From assembly GCA_004347695.1 (NCBI GenBank), contig SLTK01000009.1, positions 506,328 to 570,327 of the forward strand: a DNA stretch of 64,000 bases, read 5' to 3'. A program made the position numbers and the translations under genes. Positions within the stretch are counted from its first letter, which is position 1. The number at the start of each line of letters is the position of its first letter. This DNA is from Chloroflexota bacterium. GTDB taxonomy: Bacteria; Chloroflexota; Anaerolineae; Anaerolineales; Anaerolineaceae. Below are positions 1 to 9,141 of this stretch, one piece after another. The notes under the pieces were generated by a model. It saw only the letters and a list, made by a program, of their open reading frames with translations. It did not search any database and had not been told where the DNA came from.

Positions 1-484
1 GGCCTTGCCGGCTGCTCCAACACAACACTTCAGTCAACGAATGCAGCAGTTCCGCCACGCCGACTGCCGCTGTGGCATAAAGGAAGATGCGAGTACCGGC
101 TGGCACAACCAGCATCAATGTGACCAGTACGGCTGCCACCCAGGTACCTACGCAGGTTGGACAGCAGATGAGCTGCCCCATGGCCTGGCGAAATCCGGTT
201 CCACGTGGGACAACTGCCTTGCCATCGCCCGAGTTGTCATCCACAACTTTGGTAAACGGTGCCCTTAAGGGGTCCATAATCCGGTCGAATGCGATCATGC
301 GGCCTAACCGAAAAGTTGCCAGTCCGATCAAAATGAAGTCCAGCGCCGATAAGTCAAAAACTTTGATCCAGCCAACTTTCTGTTCCACCCAAAATCCAAG
401 CAGCCCAAAACCAATAAGGAATATTACCGACAATAAAATTTTTGTGATGGTTTCCTGATTTTTAGCTCCCGGTTCCTGGGTCAT
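1..484 (-). CDS. DUF1360-like membrane protein, 3' end runs off the window
   Basis: Manual reverse-strand translation from ATG at 484: MTQEPGAKNQETITKILLSVIFLIGFGLLGFW...TFRLGRMIAFDRIMDPLRAPF...QLICCPTCVGTWVAAVLVTLML; the R-x-x-R-M and CPTCVGTW pattern resembles DUF1360. Confidence 0.7.
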   Translation of the reverse strand, partial: MTQEPGAKNQETITKILLSVIFLIGFGLLGFWVEQKVGWIKVFDLSALDFILIGLATFRLGRMIAFDRIMDPLRAPFTKVVDDNSGDGKAVVPRGTGFRQAMGQLICCPTCVGTWVAAVLVTLMLVVPAGTRIFLYATAAVGVAELLHSLTEVLCWSSRQG

Positions 485-497
485 TGCTCCCTCTTTT

Positions 498-1187
498 CTA
501 CTGTGTGTTTTGTGTTCGAATTTTGCGATTCCACAGCACAATTTGCCATGGGCGAATTAAATAGCCAATGGGATAGGTGAAAATGTGAACCAGCCGCGAG
601 AATGGAAAAATTACAGCCAATACAAAGTTATTGATCACATGCAGCTTGATGAGCCACGGCAGCGGCGCAACCAGATCCACCCGAGGGGTAAAGGTTGCCA
701 GCGACAGCAGATAAGGCGAAAAGACGCCGGTGAACCAGTATGAGCCAAATCGGTAAAGCGTTGCAACCAGAACCCCGCTGATAACCGATACCAGCAGCGC
801 CGCCAGTACAACCACATCCATCGGGGTAGTAACAACCTGCACCCTCCGCACCGTCACCCGGCGAAACACCAGGATCAGCAGACCAGCCAGCGACCACAGC
901 CCAAGACCGAGACCAGTGATCTCGAGTAGATATAACCGCAGCGGGACAGCGTTCCACAACACTACGGACCGGGGTATCAATAACGCCAGCAAATGGCCCA
1001 ACAGTACGAGCACGATGCCGTAGTGGAAAGAGATGGAACCCCAGTACAGTTGTTTATTTTCCAGCAGTTGCGAAGAAAGGCTGGAAATGGAAAACGGCCG
1101 TATGATCGAGCGGTAAACGGTGACCACAACAAAAATAGTCAGGCTGATGTACGGCCAAATGACGAAGAAAATTGTGTTCCAGTCCAT
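498..1187 (-). CDS. narI: Respiratory nitrate reductase gamma subunit (cytochrome b), NarI
   Basis: 229 aa, about five hydrophobic segments with His residues (SFHYGIVLVLLGHLL, LIKLHVINNFVLAVIFPFSRLVHIFT); lies downstream of narGHJ. Confidence 0.9.
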   Translation of the reverse strand: MDWNTIFFVIWPYISLTIFVVVTVYRSIIRPFSISSLSSQLLENKQLYWGSISFHYGIVLVLLGHLLALLIPRSVVLWNAVPLRLYLLEITGLGLGLWSLAGLLILVFRRVTVRRVQVVTTPMDVVVLAALLVSVISGVLVATLYRFGSYWFTGVFSPYLLSLATFTPRVDLVAPLPWLIKLHVINNFVLAVIFPFSRLVHIFTYPIGYLIRPWQIVLWNRKIRTQNTQ

Positions 1188-1222
1188 AAGTCACTACCCT
1201 CCTGAGTGGAAGTACCGTAGCG

Positions 1223-1747
1223 TCAATTTCTGTTACCCGTCGGAATTGAGGTGCGCATGATTGATGAGCAGGTTATTGCGATGGCTTTCATTAAATTCAC
1301 GTACGGATTGGTTGGATCGTCTTTTTCCATTGCGGCATGAATGCGGCCAACCGCCGGGGATAAAACCTCGATCAGTTCGTCAAGCGGTTCATCCAGCGCA
1401 TCGACCAGCCGTAATACCGGGATCAAGTGGTCGGGTAATTCACCATCGCTATCCACCTGGTGGGCAGCGATGGCCCGATTCATCATCGACATAAATGTGC
1501 CGCGCTGATAGTTGTCTCCCCAGGTCTGGTAACCGATATACGGCGCTGCCGGCGGGTTTAAATCCAGCGTCCGGGTGTGCAGTTCTTCCCAATCACCCAG
1601 ACTCAACCGGGAAATTCCATTAATGAAGTGGCTATACGCAGATTTGCAGTTCTCATCTACCAGTTCCATGCCATTCTGCCGAAGAAGATCCAGTCTGCCC
1701 GGAGCCGGGTAGCGCAAAGCTTCCGCAAGAAGTCCTAACTGTCCCAT
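1223..1747 (-). CDS. narJ: Nitrate reductase assembly chaperone NarJ
   Basis: Likely start MGQLGLLAEALRYPAPGR at 1747, directly after the narH stop; position between narH and narI; TorD/NarJ-like composition. The ORF track extends further upstream into narH. Confidence 0.85.
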   Translation of the reverse strand: MGQLGLLAEALRYPAPGRLDLLRQNGMELVDENCKSAYSHFINGISRLSLGDWEELHTRTLDLNPPAAPYIGYQTWGDNYQRGTFMSMMNRAIAAHQVDSDGELPDHLIPVLRLVDALDEPLDELIEVLSPAVGRIHAAMEKDDPTNPYVNLMKAIAITCSSIMRTSIPTGNRN

Positions 1748-1748
1748 G

Positions 1749-3257
1749 TCATTCCCCCCTCTGCGGCGGCTGGATGGCGCCAAATCCGACTTCGCCCTTG
1801 TGCGCCAACGGATCCTTCCAGGCTTCCACAGCAGTCTCTCGATGGTATTGCGGGATGACAAACTGCTCTTTCACATTGGGCAGGGTGGTCAGCTTGTAGA
1901 TCGCCTCGGCCTTTTCGACCGTCAGGCCAGCCTCACTGAGATAACCCAGCGTATCGCTATTTACCGCGCCACGTACAGTCTTATGCCGCATATACAAACG
2001 AACCGCAAGCAGTTTATGCATCACTTCCCGGATGACCTGTTCGTTTCCGGCGGAAAACAGGTTGGCCAGGTATTTGACCGGCAACCGGGCTGCATCCAGC
2101 CGCTGGAAAAGTTCGAAATCATGGCGTTCCTCCGCCAGATCCAGTTTGAACAACTCGTTCTCGATCACGCTGACCACCGGCGAGAGCGGCGGAATATAGT
2201 ACATCATCGCCATGGTGCGATATTCCGCGTGCAGCGGCAGCGCAATGCCCCATTCTTTGACAAATTTATAAGCCGGCGAATTCTGCGCGGCTTCGATCCA
2301 ACTGTCCTCTATGCCATTTGCGCGCGCCCCAGCAATCACCTCGGGATCGAATGGGTCGAGAATCACGTTGCGGTGGGCTTCGACCAGTTGCGCATCGGGC
2401 ACTATGGCTGCGGATGGAATTTGGTCTGCGTCATACAGCAGCACACCCATATAGCGGATGCGCCCCACACAGGAGTGCGCGCAAGCGGGAGCTTGACCGG
2501 TCTCCAGGCGCGGGAAGCACAGGATGCACTTCTCAGATTTCCCGGTTGACCAGTTGTAATACACCTTTTTGTAGGGGCAGGCTGCCACGCACATACGCCA
2601 GGCGCGGCATTTATTCTCATTGACCAGCACCACGCCGTCTTCGGCGCGCTTGTAAATCGCGCCCGATGGACAGGCTGCGGCGCAGGCCGGATTGAGGCAG
2701 TGATTGCAGATACGCGGCAAGTAGTTGAACACCACTCGCTCCAGTTCGTTCATCTGGCGGCGCACCTCTTCCGAAACGCCAGCCAGGTTCGGGTCGTTGC
2801 TGGCATAAATGCCTGACCCTCCCAGGTCGTCATCCCAATTGGGGCCGGTTTGAACATCCAACGGATCGCCGGTCACTTTTGAAATGGGAATGGCAGTGGG
2901 TTGATCGTCGCCTGCCGGGGCATTGAATAAATCCTGATAGCGGAAGGTAAACGGTTCGTAGTAATCATCCATGGTTGGCAGCGCCGGGTTGTAGAATATT
3001 TTCGCCAGACCGCCAGCGCGCGAATGCAACCGCAGAGATAACTTCTTCCCCTTCAGTTCCCACCCACCCCGATAGTGGCTCTGATCTTCCCAGCGGGTTG
3101 GATAACCCGTTCCGGGACGGGTTTCAACATTATTCCACCACATATATTCGGCGCCTTTGCGGTCGGTCCATAAATTTTTACAGGCAACCGAACAGGTGTG
3201 ACAGCCAATACATTTATCCAGATGAAAGAGCATGCTCATATGGGCTCTAACGTTCAT
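1749..3257 (-). CDS. narH: Nitrate reductase (or nitrite oxidoreductase) beta subunit, Fe-S protein NarH
   Basis: Cys clusters CIGCHTCSVACKN, CNHCLNPACAAACPSGAIYKR, CRAWRMCVAACPYKK, CILCFPRLETGQAPACAHSCVGR; NarH-type Trp in the third cluster. Confidence 0.95.
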   Translation of the reverse strand: MNVRAHMSMLFHLDKCIGCHTCSVACKNLWTDRKGAEYMWWNNVETRPGTGYPTRWEDQSHYRGGWELKGKKLSLRLHSRAGGLAKIFYNPALPTMDDYYEPFTFRYQDLFNAPAGDDQPTAIPISKVTGDPLDVQTGPNWDDDLGGSGIYASNDPNLAGVSEEVRRQMNELERVVFNYLPRICNHCLNPACAAACPSGAIYKRAEDGVVLVNENKCRAWRMCVAACPYKKVYYNWSTGKSEKCILCFPRLETGQAPACAHSCVGRIRYMGVLLYDADQIPSAAIVPDAQLVEAHRNVILDPFDPEVIAGARANGIEDSWIEAAQNSPAYKFVKEWGIALPLHAEYRTMAMMYYIPPLSPVVSVIENELFKLDLAEERHDFELFQRLDAARLPVKYLANLFSAGNEQVIREVMHKLLAVRLYMRHKTVRGAVNSDTLGYLSEAGLTVEKAEAIYKLTTLPNVKEQFVIPQYHRETAVEAWKDPLAHKGEVGFGAIQPPQRGE

Positions 3258-3311
3258 TGTTCCTCCGTGAAAAGCAGCACCTAACGGTAAATCAATCCCT
3301 GTTGCTGCGGT

Positions 3312-6300
3312 TTAGAAGTCTGGTTTTTCGATGCGCCGGACAAACACAAAGGTATCGCGGTTGACGCCGGTCGGGCCCCAGTAGTTGAAGAAATAGGTAA
3401 ACTGGGCATACCCGCCGGTCATCAGAACCGGTTTCAGGCGCGCGCGGGTGAGTGAATTATTCATGCCGGCGCGTTTGCCGCGCAGCGGCGATTTGGGGAT
3501 GCCAACCGTGCGTTCAGTGGCGTGATACACAAAGACAGTCCCGGCTGGGATGCGGCTGGAGACGATGGCGCGTTGTACGAATACACCGTTATCGTTGAAC
3601 ACCTCCACCCAGTCGTTGTCAGCAATGCCCATCTCCGTCGAGTCTTTGTCATTCAGCCAGACCGGGTAGCCGCCGCGTGATAGGGTCATCATGCGGTCAT
3701 TTTCCGAGAAGGTCGAGTGAATGCTCCATTTGCCGTGCGGCGTGACATAGTTGAGCAGCTTGCCCTGGGCCTCCGCCAGGCTCTTTTGAGTCTCGTCGAG
3801 CATAGTGTGATCCGGGCGTGGTTTGTAGGTAGGCAAGTGCTCGCCCCAGGCCAGATAATTTTCGTGGTCGAGATAAAAATGTTGCCGTCCGGTCAAAGTG
3901 CGCCACGGAATGCGTTGCTCGACATTCAGGGTAAACGGCGAGTAGGCTCGGCCCTGATTGACGTTGCCCGACCAGGTTGGCGTAGTCAGGATACGCCGCG
4001 GCTGAGCGACGATATCGTCGAAGGTAATGCGGGTCGAGCGCGTCCCGTCCGCCAGATGCGCCAGGTCCAACCCGGTCTTGTGTTCTTCGATTTCAAAGGC
4101 ACGGTGCGCGATTTCGCCGTTGGATGCCGGGTCGAGCGCCAGGATGGCTTCCACCGCCTCCCGAGCGGTTGCCAGCGACGGATAAACCTGTTGGTTGAAC
4201 ATTCGCGGTTGGCGTTGCGTGAGGGTCTTATATTCCTCCACCACCGGGATAGGCAGTCCGTGGGCAAATACGCCGTTTTTCTCTACGCCGCGCCCGAGCG
4301 TGATCATCTGATCGTACAGGTGAACGTAATCCCGTTCGACAACCCGGAATTTGGGCATACTTTTTCCGGGAACAGCTTCGGTTTCACCGCTGTGCCAATC
4401 GGCAATCACCGGCTGGGCCAACTCGTCCACCGTATCATGGGTCAACGGCTGCATGATGACGTCTTTCACCGTCCCGGGCAGGTGGCGCACGGAAAATTCG
4501 CTGACTTTTTTGGCAATCGCCTTGTAGATCTCCCAATCCGGCTTTGATTCCCAGGCCGGGGCTACTGCTGCCTGCATCGGATTGAAGTAAGAATGCATGT
4601 CGGTCGTGTTGAGGTCATCCTTCTCGTACCAGGTAGCGGCCGGGAGAACGATGTCCGAGTACAGCGCGGATGTGTCCATGCGGAAATTGAGGTCCACCAC
4701 CAGATCCAGCTTGCCGACCGGGGCCTGCGGGTGAAATTTCACCTCATTCACATAACCTTCTGCCATTTCCGGCGCGATGGCGTTATTGTGGGTGCCCAGG
4801 TAATGACGCAGGAAATATTCATGCCCCTTGGCGCTGGATCCGATGGCGTTACCGCGCCAGATGAACCATACGCGCGGCCAGTTTTCCGGAGCATCGGGAT
4901 CTTCGACCGCAAATCCTAATTTGTGCTGTTTAATCTGGTCAACGACAGCCTGAATGACCTCGGAATCGGATTTCGCCCCGCCATTCGCCGCCTCGCGCAC
5001 CACGTCCAGCGAAGAGCGGTTGAATTGTGGGAAGAAGGGCAGCCAGCCGCGCCGCACCGCCTGAACCTGCATATCGATGGTGTGCTGCTTCGTATCGTCT
5101 TTTGCGCCATCCAATTTCGGGTCATAGATCGAGAAACCGCGTTCATAGCGCCACTGATCGCTGTGGACATAATGGAAGGAGGGCGTATTTTGCTGGCGCG
5201 GCGCCTGACCCCAGTCGCCGGCAAAGGCGATGGTGCTCCAGGACGCCTGGCTGACCACTTTTTCCTGGCCAACATAATGCGCCAGTCCGCCGCCATTGAC
5301 CCCCACGCTGCCAGTCAGCATCAAACCAACGATGCCGGCCCGGTAAAGCAGGTTGTTGTGATACCAGTGGTTGGCGCCTGCGCCAATGATGATCAAATTC
5401 TTGCCGCGGGTTTGTTCTCCGTTGTCGCCCCAGTCGCGGGCGAAACGGATCAAGGTGTCGCGATGAATGCCGGTATATTTTTCCTGCCAGGCAGGCGTGT
5501 AGAGCGTGTCGTCGTCATAACTGACGGCGGTTTCATCTGGCAGACCGCACGGCACACCAAATTGCGCCAGGATCAGGTCAAACACGGTGGTGACTGCCAC
5601 CTGCCCGTGGCCCGTCTCGACATAGCGCACTGGCAGCTTGCGTGTAATAACGCCATTGCCGGCAAAATCGTCCAACTCAACATCCACCACGGCGTCATGG
5701 GCCTGAACAAAGGATAATTCCGGGTCGAGCGGTTCACCGGTGGCGCCATCCTGCATTTTTAGATTCCATTTGCCGGTGTCCTTGTTTGGCCAGCGGTAAC
5801 CGATAGTGCCCTGCGGCATCCGTGCTTTTTCAGAGTTTTTATCCCATACCAGCAATTTCCAGTCGCCATTTTCGACAGCGCTGTAATCCGTCACTTGATT
5901 GGCCCGCAGGTAGCGCCCTGGACGTTTTTCGTTGACTTCGATCAGGAAAGGCAGGTCGGTGTTCAGTTTGGCATATTCGGTGAAATACGGCACTTGCCGG
6001 TCGATATAAAATTCCTTGAGCAGCACATGGTTGACCGCCATCCAGAATGCAGTGTCTTGCCCGCCGTGGGCCGGAATCCAGTAATCCGCATATTTGGCCA
6101 CCTGAGAGAAATCCGGCGAGAAAACCACTAACTTTGCGCCTGCATGCCGGACTTCAGCGATAAAATGGGCATCCGGAGTGCGGGTCATATTGATGTTCGA
6201 GCCCATAACAGCGATCATCTTGCTGTTGTACCAATCCGCCGACTCGTGCACGTCCGTCTGTTCACCCCAGATTTCCGGGCTGGCAGGTGGTAAATCGCAA

Positions 6301-6914
6301 TACCAGTCGTAAAAACTCATCACCACGCCGCCCAACAGTGAGAGGAAGCGGGTGCCAGACGCATAACTGACCTGCGACATGGCCGGGATGGGCGAAAAAC
6401 CGATAATTCGATCTGGACCGTGCTGTTTGATTGTATTGACGACGGAAGCAGCCGTGATTTCCAGTGCCTCATCCCAGGAAACCCGCCGGAACCCGCCCTT
6501 GCCGCGCGCCTGCTGGATGGCCTTGCGGCTTTCAGGATCGGCCATGATGCGTTTCCAGGCTTCCACCGGGTCAGCGTGTTTTTCACGCGCCTCGCGCCAC
6601 AGGTCAATCAAAGCTCCGCGCACATAGGGGTACTTCACCCGGATTGGGCTATACAGGTACCAGGAGAAGCTGATCCCCCGTTGGCAACCGCGCGGTTCGT
6701 AAGGCGGCAGACCCTCCTCCAGCGCCGGGTAATCGGTCGCCTGCATCTCCCAGGTGACAATTCCATCTTTGACGAACACCTGCCATGAGCATGAACCGGT
6801 GCAATTGACGCCGTGGGTGGTGCGAACGCGTTTGTCATGTTGAAAGCGATTGCGATAGAACTCTTCCCATTTTCGTTCGGTTGGTGCGGTTTTTTCTTTT
6901 ATCCACTTGGTCAT
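3312..6914 (-). CDS. narG: Nitrate reductase (or nitrite oxidoreductase) alpha subunit, molybdopterin protein NarG/NxrA
   Basis: 1200 aa; RTTHGVNCTGSCSWQVFVKDGIVTWEMQATDYP and SFYDWYCDLPPASPEIWGEQTDVHESADWYNSKMIAVMGSNINMTRTPDAHF are NarG hallmarks including the Mo-ligand Asp region; no Tat signal. Confidence 0.95.
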   Translation of the reverse strand: MTKWIKEKTAPTERKWEEFYRNRFQHDKRVRTTHGVNCTGSCSWQVFVKDGIVTWEMQATDYPALEEGLPPYEPRGCQRGISFSWYLYSPIRVKYPYVRGALIDLWREAREKHADPVEAWKRIMADPESRKAIQQARGKGGFRRVSWDEALEITAASVVNTIKQHGPDRIIGFSPIPAMSQVSYASGTRFLSLLGGVVMSFYDWYCDLPPASPEIWGEQTDVHESADWYNSKMIAVMGSNINMTRTPDAHFIAEVRHAGAKLVVFSPDFSQVAKYADYWIPAHGGQDTAFWMAVNHVLLKEFYIDRQVPYFTEYAKLNTDLPFLIEVNEKRPGRYLRANQVTDYSAVENGDWKLLVWDKNSEKARMPQGTIGYRWPNKDTGKWNLKMQDGATGEPLDPELSFVQAHDAVVDVELDDFAGNGVITRKLPVRYVETGHGQVAVTTVFDLILAQFGVPCGLPDETAVSYDDDTLYTPAWQEKYTGIHRDTLIRFARDWGDNGEQTRGKNLIIIGAGANHWYHNNLLYRAGIVGLMLTGSVGVNGGGLAHYVGQEKVVSQASWSTIAFAGDWGQAPRQQNTPSFHYVHSDQWRYERGFSIYDPKLDGAKDDTKQHTIDMQVQAVRRGWLPFFPQFNRSSLDVVREAANGGAKSDSEVIQAVVDQIKQHKLGFAVEDPDAPENWPRVWFIWRGNAIGSSAKGHEYFLRHYLGTHNNAIAPEMAEGYVNEVKFHPQAPVGKLDLVVDLNFRMDTSALYSDIVLPAATWYEKDDLNTTDMHSYFNPMQAAVAPAWESKPDWEIYKAIAKKVSEFSVRHLPGTVKDVIMQPLTHDTVDELAQPVIADWHSGETEAVPGKSMPKFRVVERDYVHLYDQMITLGRGVEKNGVFAHGLPIPVVEEYKTLTQRQPRMFNQQVYPSLATAREAVEAILALDPASNGEIAHRAFEIEEHKTGLDLAHLADGTRSTRITFDDIVAQPRRILTTPTWSGNVNQGRAYSPFTLNVEQRIPWRTLTGRQHFYLDHENYLAWGEHLPTYKPRPDHTMLDETQKSLAEAQGKLLNYVTPHGKWSIHSTFSENDRMMTLSRGGYPVWLNDKDSTEMGIADNDWVEVFNDNGVFVQRAIVSSRIPAGTVFVYHATERTVGIPKSPLRGKRAGMNNSLTRARLKPVLMTGGYAQFTYFFNYWGPTGVNRDTFVFVRRIEKPDF

Positions 6915-6945
6915 CGAAGCCTCCAGAGCTATGCCGGATAGCGGG

Positions 6946-7836
6946 CTAAAGCTTACCAGCCCGCAATTTTTCAGAAATACTCTGGCGTTGACGCGGCCAG
7001 AAGATTAATAAAACAGCAAATAAAATCACCGCAAGCCCGCCCGCGATACCAAGGTACAACCCGGTCTTGGTTGCAATTGACACCGGCTGAGTGTTGGTCG
7101 CAGTAAAATAGGCAACCAGATCGGACACTTCCTGCGGGGTCAGAGGTTTGGCGCCAAAGATTCCGATCATGGTCGGAAAATTGACAGTGCTAATCGCCGC
7201 GGTCAGCCCGGGTTCGCCATAACGCGTCAATACCTGGGTTAAATCTGGTCCCAACGTACCCCCGTCCAATACGCCTGACCCGCTGATGGAATGGCAGGCA
7301 ATGCAAGCTGTCCCACCGTTAGCCAGAGAGGTCTCCCCGGTAAAGTTCCGCTGTCCGGCTGCGGCATTGCCCACCACGGCAGGAGCCGCCGGGGTCGATT
7401 GGGATACCCCGGTTGTGGGGGCAGGTTGGGTTGCCGCACTTGAGGATTCGAGGAAAATCAGAATGGCTTCCACATCAGCGGCGGTTAAACCCATGTTTGG
7501 CATACGGATATTGCTGTAATCGGCCAACAACTGCATTGCAATGGGATCGCCGCTATCAAATTTTGCGGTCGGGTCCAGAATAAACTCCTGCAGCCACTGC
7601 CGGTCGCGCAGCGCGGTCACCCCCTGCAAATCCGGCCCAACCAGTTTGCCTTTACCAACCGTATGACAACTGGCGCAATTCTGCTGAAAGATCTGCTGCC
7701 CCTGCTCGGCTGTTTGGCGATCAAAGGAAGCGCTGGTGGAAAGGGTCAGAAAAATCAATGCGGTGCCAATCAGCAATAACAACAATGGAATGTATCTATA
7801 TTCGATTAAACGAAAAGAAATAGATCTGCCTGGCAT
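6946..7836 (-). CDS. Membrane-anchored diheme cytochrome c (NarC-like)
   Basis: Two CxxCH motifs (CASCH, CIACH), N-terminal and C-terminal TM segments. Start set at MPGRSISFRLIEYR (7836) because AAGGAGGTGATTTCG precedes it. Confidence 0.85.
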   Translation of the reverse strand: MPGRSISFRLIEYRYIPLLLLLIGTALIFLTLSTSASFDRQTAEQGQQIFQQNCASCHTVGKGKLVGPDLQGVTALRDRQWLQEFILDPTAKFDSGDPIAMQLLADYSNIRMPNMGLTAADVEAILIFLESSSAATQPAPTTGVSQSTPAAPAVVGNAAAGQRNFTGETSLANGGTACIACHSISGSGVLDGGTLGPDLTQVLTRYGEPGLTAAISTVNFPTMIGIFGAKPLTPQEVSDLVAYFTATNTQPVSIATKTGLYLGIAGGLAVILFAVLLIFWPRQRQSISEKLRAGKL

Positions 7837-8217
7837 CGAAATCACCTCCTTGAGCTTGGAACTTCCGTGAAGAAAGCGGATCATCTCCCCCCTAAAAATG
7901 GTCGAACAAAGACAATCTCCTGGGCAAGATGGATGCATCCGTCGCCCCAAATGAGTCTCGATCAAGAGAGAACCGCAGAAATTGTTTCACGTTGGGATTG
8001 GCTTACAGGAAAAGATTATTAATATTATAGAGGATAGCTGAATTTATTCTTTGTTATTAAGCAACCTAAATTAATTTTGAATTCTTTGATATCCGCAAAT
8101 ATCTCCCGGGAGCGCACAATTGGCAGGCGTTGATTAGAGCGAACAGTTTGAAAAGCTTCAATAATTTAAGCCAGATCGTGATTTCCAGCGATTTCAACCG
8201 ATAGAACCATACGACTA

Positions 8218-8245
8218 AAACAAACAGAGCGGGCTTCCGCTCTGT
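8218..8245 (-). terminator. Rho-independent terminator after the corrinoid protein gene
   Basis: Minus strand ACAGAGCGG-AAGC-CCGCTCTGT followed by TTGTTTT. Confidence 0.7.
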
Positions 8246-8286
8246 ATCTGTTAACCAACGCGCATTAATTATGAAAAAACGCCGGG

Positions 8287-8922
8287 TTACGCTAAAAGCA
8301 GGCCTTTTGCCAATTCGACTGCCCGGCTGGCGTCCGGAGCGTATCCATCCGCGCCGATTTGCTGCATAAAGGTTTCAGTTACCGGCGCGCCACCGATCAT
8401 CACCCGCACTTTTCCACGCAAACCGGCTGTTTCCAGGGCGGTGATGACGTGACGCATATTGGACATGGTGGTGGTCAACATGGCAGACATGCCGATGAGC
8501 TGCGGGCTGTGCTGATGGATGGCATCGACGAACTTGTCGGGCGGCGTATCGGTGCCAAGATCGATGACCTCAAACCCGGCGCCTTCGAGCATCATACTGA
8601 CCAGGTTCTTCCCAATATCGTGCAAATCGCCCTTGACTGTGCCAATAACCACTTTGCCAATGGGTTCGATCCCCTGAGCAACCAGGAAAGGACGCAGCAG
8701 ATTCAAGCCTTCCTGCATCGCCCGGGCGGAGACCAGCATCTCGGGGACAAAATATTCACCCTGCTCGAACAAACGCCCTACCTCACCCATGGCAGCAATC
8801 ATTCCCTCAGAAAGGATTACATCAGCGGGAATATTGGCATCGATTGCCGCTTGAACCGCAACTTTAGCAGCTTTTTGATTGCCTTCGACAACTTCATGGT
8901 AAATATTTTGAATAAGATCCAA
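8287..8922 (-). CDS. Cobalamin-binding (corrinoid) protein, MtbC/MtaC-like
   Basis: GDLHDIGKNLVSMMLEGAGFEVIDLGTDTPPDKFV contains the DxHxxG B12-binding motif; N-terminal helical cap. Start set to TTG at 8922 preceded by AGGAGG; the ORF track extends to 8994. Confidence 0.85.
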   Translation of the reverse strand: MDLIQNIYHEVVEGNQKAAKVAVQAAIDANIPADVILSEGMIAAMGEVGRLFEQGEYFVPEMLVSARAMQEGLNLLRPFLVAQGIEPIGKVVIGTVKGDLHDIGKNLVSMMLEGAGFEVIDLGTDTPPDKFVDAIHQHSPQLIGMSAMLTTTMSNMRHVITALETAGLRGKVRVMIGGAPVTETFMQQIGADGYAPDASRAVELAKGLLLA

Positions 8923-9141
8923 AGTACCCTCCTGGATGAATACTATGCGCAATGTTTGGAAATATTTATCTCGTTTGATTTCTGGCAAACTCATGCTCTA
9001 TTATAGCCGCGTATTGCTCATTGCTTAGCCCGTTCAACTAATTTTGCCGATCCTTGATATTCGCTTGAAGCAGCGAATTGTTGAGATTATAATTCTACGA
9101 TATCCGATTATCCATCCTCCACCAATCCGGAAAGGGTTGCC

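Noticed and set aside
1746-2549. 267-aa plus-strand ORF opposite narH
   Set aside because: Antisense to a certain narH; Arg/His-rich translation typical of reverse-complement coding frames.
3717-5717. Plus-strand ORFs of 276 and 264 aa opposite narG
   Set aside because: Shadow ORFs of the highly conserved narG frame; no recognisable domains.
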